DNA from: CAYOHP01 sp964403795 [NCBI: uncultured bacterium] | GTDB taxonomy: Bacteria; Muiribacteriota; UBA6191; CAZXTJ01 | Length of the DNA stretch: 64,000 nucleotides | Direction of reading: 5' to 3' | NCBI GenBank assembly: GCA_964403795.1 | Contig: CAYOHP010000010.1 | Location: 26,811 to 90,810 of the forward strand | Shown here: one piece after another, positions 14,463 to 22,186 of the stretch | Numbering within the stretch: position 1 is the first letter of the stretch | How the letters are laid out: each line of letters begins with the position of its first letter | Program-made: the position numbers and the translations under genes | Notes under the pieces: model-generated | What the model saw: the letters and a program-made list of their open reading frames with translations, nothing else | What the model was told of the DNA's origin: nothing | Databases searched by the model: none

Positions 14463-17400
14463 ATGGATCCGTCGTCCCCGCTCCCCGATCCGGTCCGGCT
14501 CGTCGAGGAGAGTCTGTCGCGGTTCCCCCCTGGACGCCCCGCCCTGGTCCACCGGGACCGGCGGGAGGACACGAGGGTCTCCGCCGAGGACCTGCTCCGG
14601 CGGATCCGGGCCACCGCGGTGTCGCTGCGCCAGGGTGCGGAGCCCGGCGATCGGGTGGTGCTCGCGCTCCCGCCCGGCCCCGACTTCGTGGCGGGGTTCC
14701 TGGGGGCCTGGTTCGCGGGCCTGACCCCGGTGCCGGCTCCGCCTCCCGGTGGTGCGGCCCGCCGGGCGGCCCGCGACCGGCTCGCGGCGCTGGTGGCCGA
14801 CTGTCGGCCGCGGCGGGTGCTCGAGGTCCTCGACGAGCCGCCCGAGGGTGCCGAGGCTGTCTGGGTGCGACCCTCGCAGGTTGCCGATGCCCTGGCCCTG
14901 GTGCAGTACACCTCGGGCTCCACCGGTCGTCCCCGCGGGGTCTTGGTGCGGTCGAGTTCGCTGGTCGCCAACCTGCTCCAGATGCAGGAACAGCTGGTTC
15001 CCGGGGTGGCCGGGCCGGGAGTGAGCTGGACCCCGCCGTACCACGACATGGGACTGGTGGTCGGGATCCTCTTGCCCCTGGTGCTCGGCGAGACCGCGGT
15101 GCTGATGGCGCCCGAGCGGTTCCTGGAGCGGCCCATCATGTGGCTCCGGGCGATCCACGACCACCGGGCCGGCTTCTCGGCCGCGCCCGACTCGGCCTAC
15201 CGGATGGCGGTGGCCCGCACCGCGCCCGAGGAGCGGGCGGGCCTCGACCTCTCCAGCTGGAAGTTCGCCTTGAACGGCGCCGAGCCGGTCCGGGCCGAGA
15301 CCCTCGAACGGTTCTCGGCCGCTTTCGCTCCCCACGGATTCGCCCCGGAGGCGTTCCGCCCCTCCTGGGGGCTGGCCGAGGCCACGGTCTATGCCAGCGG
15401 GGGAGGCCGGGTCGGTCCCCTGGTGGCGGGCTTCGATCCGGTGGCCCTGGAGCGCGGCCGGGTGATCCCCCAGGACCTAGGGGGCGCGGTCCGCCTGGTC
15501 TCCTCGGGGCGGCCCGCACCCGGCTCGGCGGTCCTGGTGGTCGAGCCGGGCGGGGATCGGGTCCGGGAGGAAGGCCGGGTAGGCGAACTCTGGCTCTCCG
15601 GTCCCCAGACGACCCGCGGGTACTTCGGGGCTGCCGAGGGGGACGCGGGCGCCGGATCCTGCGAAGGAGGGATGCGGATCGGGATGGTGCCGTCCGGGCC
15701 GGGCTCGGAGGCGGGCCCTCCCGGGGAGCGCTTCCTCGCCACCGGCGACCTCGGCTTCGTGCACCAGGGCGAGGTCTTCGTGACGGGACGCCACAAGGAC
15801 CTGATCGTCCACCGGGGCCGGAACATCCTGCCCCACGACCTCGAGGCCCGGGCCGAGGCTTCCCATGCCGCGGTGCGTCAGGGCTCGGCCATGGCCTTCG
15901 CGGTGCCCGGGGAGGACACCGACGACGCGGTGGTGGCGGTGGCCCTGGCACCCGGGTCCGAGGGTCTCGATCCCCAGGAACCGCTGGCCGCCATCCGGCG
16001 GGCGGCCAGCCGCGACCTCGATCTCCCGCTGGCCTCGGTGCTGCTGCTCCGGCCCGGCGACCTCCCCCGTACCTCGAGCGGCAAGCCCATGCGGGCGGAA
16101 CTCAGGACCCGGTTCCTCGCCGGCGGGCTCGAACCCCTGGCCCGTCTCGAACGGGGTGCACCCGGGCCCGCCGGGCAGGCCGCCCCGGGGGAGCGGGTGG
16201 CGGAGCTGGTCGAGCTCCTGACCCGGCTCTTCGCCAAGGCCCTGGACGCGGAGCGGGTGGGACCGGGCGAGGACTTCTTCGACCGGGGCGGCGACTCGCT
16301 GCGGGCGGCCCTGCTGGTGGCCGACGTGCGCGAGAGCCTGGAGCTGTCCATCCCCATCGACACCCTGTTCGCGAACCCGACTCCCGAGACCTTCGCCTCC
16401 GCCTTGATCGAGGCCATGGGGCGAGCGGGTTCGGCGGCGACCGCTCCCCGCCGGGCACCCGGCCCTTCGGGCCACCTGCTCTACGGCCACATGGCCGACT
16501 GGGAGGAGGATCCGCTGGGCTTCCTGACGCGGGCCTTCGAGACCTACGGCGACCTGGTGCACCTCGACTTCGGGGGCATCCCGGTGCTCCTGGTGGGTTC
16601 CCCGGACGGGATCCAGCACGTCCTCCACACCCGGGCCCGCCGCTACCGGCGGGAGACCGGGGCCTGGCAGCGGTTCCGGCGCCTGGCCGGGCGCGGGCTG
16701 CTGTCGTCGGACGGCGCCCCCTGGGCGGTGCACCGGAGGACCATGAATCCCTGGTTCCTGCCCCATGCCCTCGCCGGGGTCCCTGCGCTCGCCCGGGCCC
16801 GGACCGAGGCATGGCTGGCGCAGGCCCGGGGCGGCGAGCTGGTCGTGCCGGAGTTGCTCGAGGCATTCTTCGCGGTCATGGTCGAGGTCGCCGCGGCGGC
16901 CTTCTTCGGGCTCGAGCTCGGGGACTCCGCCCGCGCCCTCTCGGCGGCCATGCTGGCCGCCCAGCGGAGCCTGGGGACCGACCTGGTCTCGGTGGAGTCC
17001 GGCGGCGGGGTGCGGTTGCAGCCGGGCGTGTCTCCCGAGCTCGAGGCGGCCCTGGTCAGGGTGAGGGGCCTGATGGATCCCCTGGGTGAGGAGCTGGTGG
17101 CCCGGCCCCGTCCCGGCCTGGCGGCTGCCCTGGCGGCCCTGGACGAGCCGCCCGAGCGATTCCGCGACGAACTCGTCACGGTGCTCTTCACCGCCGGGGG
17201 AGGACCGGCGAGCGCGCTCACCTGGGCGGTGGCCGAACTGGTGGCGGAGCGGAACCCGGGGGAAGGCTGTCGGGAGGCCATCCTCCCCGCGGGGCGCGAG
17301 GGGACCATGGCGGTGCTCCGGGAGGCGATGCGGCTGCATCCCCCGGTGGCGGTGGCGGCCCGGGCCGCGGCCGAGGCCGACGAGATCGGAGGGGTCGACG

Positions 17401-17768
17401 TCCCGGCCGGTTCCTACGTGCTGGCGGTCCCCTACCGGGCCCATCGCCACCCGGGGTACTGGGACGAGCCCGAGCGCTTCCGCCCCGAGCGCTTCCTCCC
17501 TGGTGGCAGCCTTCCCGCCCACCCCGCGGCCTACGCCCCGTTCGGGACCGGCCCCCATCGCTGCATCGGCGAGGTGTTCGCGGAGCTGGCCATGCCGGTG
17601 GTGCTGGAGACCCTGGTGGAGAGGACCCGGATCGTGCCGGGGGAGCCCGGGTTGCCCCGCAGCGAACTCAGCTTCGCGCTCCGGCCCCGGGACTACCCCG
17701 TTAGCCTGCGGCTCGGCCGCAAGGGCCTCGCCAGCGACGGGCTACGCCTCGCGGCTCCCCCTGGCTGA
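14463..17768 (+). CDS. fatty-acyl-AMP ligase / acyl carrier / cytochrome P450 fusion
   Basis: 1101 residues in one frame. Residues 1 to about 560 are an adenylate-forming enzyme: YTSGSTGRPRG (149-159), PPYHDMGL (191-198), TGDLG, and GRHKDLIVHRGRNILPHDLE. The YHDMG and the RGRN-x-x-P-x-DLE region are characteristic of fatty-acyl-AMP ligases rather than CoA ligases. Residues about 575-655 are a carrier domain with GGDSL (Ser612, the phosphopantetheine site). Residues about 670-1085 are a P450 with an ExxR motif (Glu954, Arg957) and heme loop FGTGPHRCIG (Cys1034). The helix-I motif is unusual, AGGGPAS (911-917). The layout predicts activation and loading of a fatty acid in cis, then oxidation while tethered. 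The last 20 or so residues come from a repeat element. The thioesterase-like gene converges from the other strand. Confidence 0.93.
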   Translation: MDPSSPLPDPVRLVEESLSRFPPGRPALVHRDRREDTRVSAEDLLRRIRATAVSLRQGAEPGDRVVLALPPGPDFVAGFLGAWFAGLTPVPAPPPGGAARRAARDRLAALVADCRPRRVLEVLDEPPEGAEAVWVRPSQVADALALVQYTSGSTGRPRGVLVRSSSLVANLLQMQEQLVPGVAGPGVSWTPPYHDMGLVVGILLPLVLGETAVLMAPERFLERPIMWLRAIHDHRAGFSAAPDSAYRMAVARTAPEERAGLDLSSWKFALNGAEPVRAETLERFSAAFAPHGFAPEAFRPSWGLAEATVYASGGGRVGPLVAGFDPVALERGRVIPQDLGGAVRLVSSGRPAPGSAVLVVEPGGDRVREEGRVGELWLSGPQTTRGYFGAAEGDAGAGSCEGGMRIGMVPSGPGSEAGPPGERFLATGDLGFVHQGEVFVTGRHKDLIVHRGRNILPHDLEARAEASHAAVRQGSAMAFAVPGEDTDDAVVAVALAPGSEGLDPQEPLAAIRRAASRDLDLPLASVLLLRPGDLPRTSSGKPMRAELRTRFLAGGLEPLARLERGAPGPAGQAAPGERVAELVELLTRLFAKALDAERVGPGEDFFDRGGDSLRAALLVADVRESLELSIPIDTLFANPTPETFASALIEAMGRAGSAATAPRRAPGPSGHLLYGHMADWEEDPLGFLTRAFETYGDLVHLDFGGIPVLLVGSPDGIQHVLHTRARRYRRETGAWQRFRRLAGRGLLSSDGAPWAVHRRTMNPWFLPHALAGVPALARARTEAWLAQARGGELVVPELLEAFFAVMVEVAAAAFFGLELGDSARALSAAMLAAQRSLGTDLVSVESGGGVRLQPGVSPELEAALVRVRGLMDPLGEELVARPRPGLAAALAALDEPPERFRDELVTVLFTAGGGPASALTWAVAELVAERNPGEGCREAILPAGREGTMAVLREAMRLHPPVAVAARAAAEADEIGGVDVPAGSYVLAVPYRAHRHPGYWDEPERFRPERFLPGGSLPAHPAAYAPFGTGPHRCIGEVFAELAMPVVLETLVERTRIVPGEPGLPRSELSFALRPRDYPVSLRLGRKGLASDGLRLAAPPG

Positions 17769-17797
17769 GCCAGGGGCGCTCCGGCTACGCCCGTGTC
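17703..17797 (+). repeat. ~90-bp palindromic repeat element, copy 1
   Basis: Begins AGCCTGCGGCTCGGCCGC and ends CGGCTACGCCCGTGTC. The first 46 bases match the reverse complement of 49555-49600 at 44 positions, and the homology continues, with one gap, through the second half. Related sequence with the same closing motif GGGGCGCTCCGGCT occurs in both units of the 60064 tandem repeat. Here it supplies the C-terminal tail of the P450 fusion, its stop codon and a terminator-like hairpin. Confidence 0.75.
17758..17776. terminator. hairpin between convergent genes
   Basis: CCCCTGGCT, one base, AGCCAGGGG: perfect 9-bp arms containing the stop codon of the P450 fusion. It lies 20 bases from the end of the opposing thioesterase-like gene and could stop transcription from both sides. 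It is part of the repeat element. The equivalent hairpins of the 60-kb copies differ in sequence but keep pairing (CCCCGGG/CCCGGGG). Confidence 0.55.
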
Positions 17798-18893
17798 ACC
17801 CTGACGATGGAAGCGCCGACCGGATCCAGGCCGTGACCGCATCGACGTGGGGCGGGTCGAGCATGCTCCGGTGGGGGGCGGCGATCCGGGAGGTCGCCAC
17901 GGGTCGTCCGGCCACCAAGGCCCAGAGCTCCGGATCCCGGTACCAGCTCAGGGGATCGGGATCGCCGGCCAGGAAGTGCAGGGGCCCGGGGTGCGGGACC
18001 AGGCGGGTCGCCTGGCGCAGGGCGTCGTAGACCTTCCGGCTGCGGACCAGCATCGACACGAAGTCCTGGCGCCCGGCCGCGCACTTCTCGATCTGGGCGG
18101 CCTGGTCGTCGGGAGCCGGGAGCAGGCCCGCTTCGACGTGCCGGATCCAGGGACCCCGACGGAACAGATCCTCCCGGGTTTCGGGGACTCCCCCGTCGAG
18201 CATCAACACGGTGGCGGGTCGGGGCGCCTGGAGGCGTGGCTCGGTGGCTAGCGCGTAGGCCAGGGTGGCGGCGGCCGAGAAGCCGACCAGGGCGATGTCC
18301 TTGGGAGGCAGGGTGGCGAGCTGCAGGGCCCAGGCGGCCACCAGGTGCTGGCACTCCCCGAAGGGGATCTCCCCGGTGGGCGCGGTGGGGACGCGGAGTC
18401 CCACCACCTCGTACTCGGAGGGCAGTGCCAGGCAGGCCTTCAGGCTGGGGAGGCACACTCCCCGGCCGGTAGGCAGCACCACGACCCTCGTCCCGGGGCC
18501 TGGGCGGACCACCCGGAAGAGCGGGTCCTCGATCCGGGGATTGCCGGACCGTCGGCTCCAGTCGACCAGGCCCGCCGGGGTCGGCCAGGCGAGCAGGGTG
18601 GGGAAGGGGACCGGGAAGCCGGCCAGCGGCTCGGCGGCGAGGCAGACGTCCAGGGCCCGGAGATTCGGCCGGGGGGCGGCGAGCACGGGTCCGAGGAGGT
18701 CGCTGTCGGGTCCCAGGCCGGGAAGGCCGAGGTCGCCCGCCAGGCGCCGGCACCACTCCTCGACCGGGAGGATTCCGGGGCGGGCTGGAGAGGCCGATGG
18801 GGTCGGGCCCTGGTCGGGTGCGGGATCGAGCAGGCCGCGCAGCTTCCGGATGATCCGGTTCGCCACGGCCTCCTGGTCGTCGTCGGTCGCCAT
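17796..18893 (-). CDS. thioesterase-like alpha/beta hydrolase with a degenerate carrier-like N-terminus
   Basis: 365 residues. From about residue 125 on the pattern is that of a thioesterase domain: VVVLPTGRGVCLPSL, a nucleophile elbow GFSAA (Ser206) followed by ATLAYALA, then LHFLAGDPDPLSWY (candidate Asp) and PPHVDAVTAW (candidate His). Residues about 42-115 look like a carrier protein helix bundle (LGLPGLGPDSDLLG...FPTLLAWPTPAGLVDW) but the GGDSL phosphopantetheine serine is missing, so it cannot carry a substrate. Carrier-thioesterase pairs normally end assembly-line enzymes. The convergent FAAL-carrier-P450 gene lies 27 bases away, which makes product release its likely role (inference). 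Confidence 0.8.
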   Translation of the reverse strand: MATDDDQEAVANRIIRKLRGLLDPAPDQGPTPSASPARPGILPVEEWCRRLAGDLGLPGLGPDSDLLGPVLAAPRPNLRALDVCLAAEPLAGFPVPFPTLLAWPTPAGLVDWSRRSGNPRIEDPLFRVVRPGPGTRVVVLPTGRGVCLPSLKACLALPSEYEVVGLRVPTAPTGEIPFGECQHLVAAWALQLATLPPKDIALVGFSAAATLAYALATEPRLQAPRPATVLMLDGGVPETREDLFRRGPWIRHVEAGLLPAPDDQAAQIEKCAAGRQDFVSMLVRSRKVYDALRQATRLVPHPGPLHFLAGDPDPLSWYRDPELWALVAGRPVATSRIAAPHRSMLDPPHVDAVTAWIRSALPSSG

Positions 18894-18953
18894 CGGCGGG
18901 CGATGGTAGCGCGAGCGGGGGATGGCCGTGCCAGGCGAAGGGGAGTCATGGGA

Positions 18954-18981
18954 TTGACGGCTCCCGGGGCCACCCTATCCT
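18954..18981 (+). promoter_or_regulatory. sigma70-type promoter of small ORF A
   Basis: TTGACG, 16 bases, TATCCT. It ends 26 bases before the GTG start of the small membrane-peptide gene. The duplicated copy downstream keeps the sequence from within the -10 element onward but has lost a recognisable -35. Confidence 0.55.
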
Positions 18982-19118
18982 GGGGCCGCCAATCCCGAGG
19001 AGGCGTCGTGGCGACCCTGGTCCTGATGTTCGTCCTGGTGGCGGTGTCGGTGGCCGGCCTCGAATGGATGGCGCCTTGGGTGATCCTGGCGCTGGCCGTC
19101 ACCGCGGTGGCCGGGGGC
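18977..19118 (+). repeat. 142-bp direct repeat, copy A
   Basis: Matches 21937-22078 with 8 differences, in the same orientation. The repeat contains part of the -10 region, an AGGAGG ribosome-binding site and a 37-codon coding stretch. The two copies flank the kinase-Hsp70 gene, which reads the other way. Confidence 0.9.
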
Positions 19119-19205
19119 GAGGGCCCCGAGGGCCGGCGCCACCGGCCGGGCCGCCCCTCGGCGGTCCTCCCGGTGCGGATCGGCGCTTCCCGGGCCGGGG
19201 GCTGA
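19008..19205 (+). CDS. small single-span membrane peptide, copy A (65 residues)
   Basis: GTG start preceded by AGGAGG at 4-5 bases. The first 37 residues are one long hydrophobic stretch with an acidic/aromatic interruption (VLMFVLVAVSVAGLEWMAPW, then VILALAVTAVAGG). Then comes an Arg/Pro-rich tail that the second copy lacks. A near-identical ORF with the same ribosome-binding site lies at 21968. Of the eight base differences in the repeat, three are synonymous and five change four residues. The function is unknown; the size suggests a small membrane regulator or toxin-like peptide. Confidence 0.55.
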   Translation: MATLVLMFVLVAVSVAGLEWMAPWVILALAVTAVAGGEGPEGRRHRPGRPSAVLPVRIGASRAGG

Positions 19206-19266
19206 GCCTCGGTTCCGTGCCAAGTTCCCGGAGTCGGGAGGCGCCGGGCGACCTCTTCGCGGCCGC

Positions 19267-21882
19267 CTACCGGGTTGGAACGAGGGACGGGAAGGCTCCA
19301 TCCCTTGGCGCCACCCGGGTGAACCCGGTCCCGAGGACTTCCCAGCCGGGATCGGTGGCCGAAGCTCCCTGGGCCGGGCGCACTCGTACCAGGGTCCGAC
19401 CGCCGGTCTCCACCGAGAGTTCGAGGCGTTCCCAGGGTCCGGCCGGTACCTGCAGACGCCCCAGGCTGCGGGTCTCCCCACCGGTACCGTACCCGACCTC
19501 GAGGATGCCGCCGTTGGGTCCGAACCCCTCGAGTCTGCCCTCGCACACGGTCGGAAGGGTGGTGTCCCGGCGGAGTTCGAGGATCCTCCCGGATCCCGGG
19601 CGCGAGAGGGAGAGGCCGAAGGGTGCGACGTCGAGGACCAGGAAGTCGCTCACCTTGCCGTCGAGGATTCCGGCGGCGGTAGCGGCCCCCAGGACCGCGG
19701 CGTCGGCGCCGGCCTGGATCGTCCGGGCGGCCGGGAGCAATGCCGCGAGCCGCGCCCGGACCGAGGGCACCGCGGTCGCACCGCCGGCCAGGACGAGGTG
19801 TCGCACGTCCGAGGCGTTCACCAGGGCTGCCTCGAGCGCCTCGCGGGCGCGGCTCGCTACCCGATCCGTGAGGTCGCGGACCAGCCCCTCGAACTGGGAG
19901 CGGGTCACGACCCCCCGGAAATGCAGCGGTGCTCCCGGTCCCGCCAGCAGGTAGGGCAGGTCGATCTCGGCGCGTTCCCGGGTCGAGAGCGCCAGCTTGG
20001 CGTCCTCGGCCGCGTGCCAGAGCCGCTGTCGGGCCGCTCCATCCCCCTGCGGATCGGCTCCGTGCTCCGCCCGGATCCTCCGCCCGAGTTCGGCCACCAA
20101 CCGGGCCGTCCAGTCGTCGCCCCCGAGATCCCGATCGCCCCGACGGGCCCGGACCTCGACCACCTCCGGCGTGAACTCGACGACCGCCACATCCAGCGCG
20201 CCTGAGCCCAGGTCCAGGACCAGGCCGACGCCGGTGAGGCCGGGAGCCTGGCGGACCGCCACCGCCACGGCCGGGGAGAGGATGCGCCGCAGCGGCGCGT
20301 GCGTCACCGGATCGTCGGGCCAGCGCGGTGCGGGCAGGTCGAGCCGCATGCGAGGGCCGGGCGTGCTGCCGGCCGGGTCGAGCCAGATGCCGGGCGTCAG
20401 CCGGCCCCCTGACCCGGCCAGGGTGCGGACCGCGGTGTCCCGCAGCACCGCCCACAGGTCCTCGGGCGAGAACCGGTGGTCGCCGAGGACCACGAGGCAC
20501 TCCCCCGAAGGTCCCGGGACCAGGTCGAAGGGTCGGTAGCGCATCGAGTCCCCCACCTCGGCCGCGGTCCTCCCCAGCAGACGTCCCAGCCCGAAGGCGG
20601 CCCGGGCCGGGTGGGTGAGCGCATAGTCCCGGGCTGCGCCGCCCACCAGGAAGGCTCCGGATTCCTGCAGGGCGACCCAGGCGGGAAGGTTCCCATGCGG
20701 TGCCAGGGGGACGAGTTCGGCCCGGGGCGCGCCCCGGACCGTGGCGCAAACGGCGAGGCGCAGGGTCCCGTTGCCGGGATCGAGTCCGAGGGGGCCGGCA
20801 TGCGGAGCTGGAGGGGCGGTCGCTTCCGGCGGCAGCCGCCAGGGCGGAAGGGGCGCTCGGGGCGAGGTCCGGGCGGGTCCCGGATCCGGGGGCGGGTACC
20901 GGGGTGTCTCCCGGGGCTCGACCGGGGCCCGCGGCTCGTCCGCGGCCGCGGCCGCCAGGGCTGCCACCAGACCGCTGGCGCTCCCGGAGCGGGCCTCGGG
21001 CTCCTTGGTCGAGAGCAGGTCCACCAGGACCCGGCTGACCCGATCCGAGACCGCGGCCGGCACGCCCTCGATCCGGATCGGTTCCGGTGCCAGGTGCAGG
21101 ATCTGGTTCCGGCGTTCGCTGGCAGGGCCCGGGAAAGGGAGGTCGTCGGCCAGCATCTGGTAGGCGAGGACCGCCAGCGCCCAGACGTCCATCGAGGGCC
21201 GGGCACGGCGCCCGAGGATCTGCTCGGGACTCATGTAGGAGGGCGTCCCCGCCACGGCCTCGGCGCGTCCGCCCATGGTCGCGCCCGACTTCTCCATGGC
21301 GCGCTCGATCTCGGCCGCGATCCCGAAGTCGATGAGGAGCGGTCGACCGCCCCGATCGACGGGCGCGGTGAAGATCACGTTGCCGGGCTTCAGATCGCGA
21401 TGGACGAGGTTCTGGGAGTGGGCGTGATCGAGGGCCTCGGCCAGGGGAGCGAGGATCGCCAGAGCCGCCTCGAGACCCAGGGGTGCCTGGTCCGCCAGGA
21501 ACTCGTCGAGGGTCGGACCCTCGAGGAGTTCCATCTCGATGAAGGCCAGAGCCCCCCCGGGAGTCGCGGTGTCGATCCCGCAGTTGCGGACCCGACAGAT
21601 CCCCGGGTGCTCGAGATCCATGAGCTTCTGGGCTTCGCGCAGGAAGCGCTGGGCCGCGGTCGGCTCGCCGACCAGGTCGCGGGGCGGGAGCTTCAGCGCC
21701 ACGTCCCGGTCGAAACCGAGGTGGCGGGCTCGCCAGACCTCTCCGAAGGCGCCCGCCCCCAGGGGGGCCTCCAGCCGGTAGACCGTCCCGACGACCGTGC
21801 CGGGGGAGATCCCGACCAGGGTCGCACCCTCGGCGCCAGCCACGGTCCGACGCGGTGTCTTGGTCCCCGGATCCCGGTCCAT
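19267..21882 (-). CDS. Ser/Thr protein kinase fused to an Hsp70 (DnaK-like) module
   Basis: 871 residues from the ATG at 21882; a longer frame to 22062 would run antisense through the small repeat and is rejected. Residues about 31-300 are a Hanks kinase: LGAGAFGEVW, VALKL (Lys64), HRDLKPGN (Asp163), LIDFG (Asp185), GTPSYMSPEQ. After a Pro-rich linker, residues about 362-870 follow Hsp70: phosphate-1 GLDPGNG (366-372), phosphate-2 LDLGSGALDV (556-565), DLGGDDW, adenosine motif LVLAGGATAVP (697-707) and a DVAPFGLSLSR segment like the start of the substrate-binding domain. The loops are degenerate relative to DnaK (GIDLGTT, DLGGGT), so ATPase strength is uncertain. No transmembrane segment. A kinase that senses or drives folding is a reasonable inference. 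Confidence 0.93.
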   Translation of the reverse strand: MDRDPGTKTPRRTVAGAEGATLVGISPGTVVGTVYRLEAPLGAGAFGEVWRARHLGFDRDVALKLPPRDLVGEPTAAQRFLREAQKLMDLEHPGICRVRNCGIDTATPGGALAFIEMELLEGPTLDEFLADQAPLGLEAALAILAPLAEALDHAHSQNLVHRDLKPGNVIFTAPVDRGGRPLLIDFGIAAEIERAMEKSGATMGGRAEAVAGTPSYMSPEQILGRRARPSMDVWALAVLAYQMLADDLPFPGPASERRNQILHLAPEPIRIEGVPAAVSDRVSRVLVDLLSTKEPEARSGSASGLVAALAAAAADEPRAPVEPRETPRYPPPDPGPARTSPRAPLPPWRLPPEATAPPAPHAGPLGLDPGNGTLRLAVCATVRGAPRAELVPLAPHGNLPAWVALQESGAFLVGGAARDYALTHPARAAFGLGRLLGRTAAEVGDSMRYRPFDLVPGPSGECLVVLGDHRFSPEDLWAVLRDTAVRTLAGSGGRLTPGIWLDPAGSTPGPRMRLDLPAPRWPDDPVTHAPLRRILSPAVAVAVRQAPGLTGVGLVLDLGSGALDVAVVEFTPEVVEVRARRGDRDLGGDDWTARLVAELGRRIRAEHGADPQGDGAARQRLWHAAEDAKLALSTRERAEIDLPYLLAGPGAPLHFRGVVTRSQFEGLVRDLTDRVASRAREALEAALVNASDVRHLVLAGGATAVPSVRARLAALLPAARTIQAGADAAVLGAATAAGILDGKVSDFLVLDVAPFGLSLSRPGSGRILELRRDTTLPTVCEGRLEGFGPNGGILEVGYGTGGETRSLGRLQVPAGPWERLELSVETGGRTLVRVRPAQGASATDPGWEVLGTGFTRVAPRDGAFPSLVPTR

Positions 21883-21936
21883 CGCCGCACGGTAGCACTG
21901 GACCACCAGGGGATGGACGCTCCGGGGTCGCTGCCG

Positions 21937-22078
21937 ATCCTGGGGCCGCCAATCCCGAGGAGGCGTCGTGGCGACCCTGGTCCAGAGGTTCGTCCTGGTG
22001 GCGGTGTCGGTGATCGGCCTCGAATGGATGGCGCCCTGGGTGATCCTGGCCCTCGCCGTCACCGCGATGGCCGGGGGC
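21937..22078 (+). repeat. 142-bp direct repeat, copy B
   Basis: Second copy of the element at 18977-19118, with 8 mismatches and no gaps. Together the copies bracket about 2.8 kb, so homologous recombination between them would delete the kinase-Hsp70 gene and one small ORF. Confidence 0.9.
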
Positions 22079-22081
22079 TGA
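21968..22081 (+). CDS. small single-span membrane peptide, copy B (37 residues)
   Basis: GTG start with the same AGGAGG site as copy A. The product is almost wholly hydrophobic (ATLVQRFVLVAVSVIGLEW, MAPWVILALAVTAMAGG) and stops directly after the shared GG, whereas copy A reads on for 28 residues. An AGGAGG-led ORF retained in both copies supports translation, but the protein is too short for confident calling. No recognisable promoter remains upstream. Confidence 0.5.
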   Translation: MATLVQRFVLVAVSVIGLEWMAPWVILALAVTAMAGG

Positions 22082-22186
22082 GCCCCGGGCAGTTCAGACG
22101 CGGGCCGCGATCTCCGTCATCGTCCGGTTCAAGGCCCCCAGCACCACGACCAGGAGGTTCACCTGCGCGGCCTACCGGCCTGCGAT

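Noticed and set aside
21883-22062. N-terminal extension of the kinase-Hsp70 gene
   Set aside because: The extra 60 codons are antisense to the duplicated small ORF and add no kinase sequence.
22094-22162. 23-codon minus-strand ORF with a hydrophobic start (VNLLVVVLGALN)
   Set aside because: No ribosome-binding site and no second copy; too short to support.
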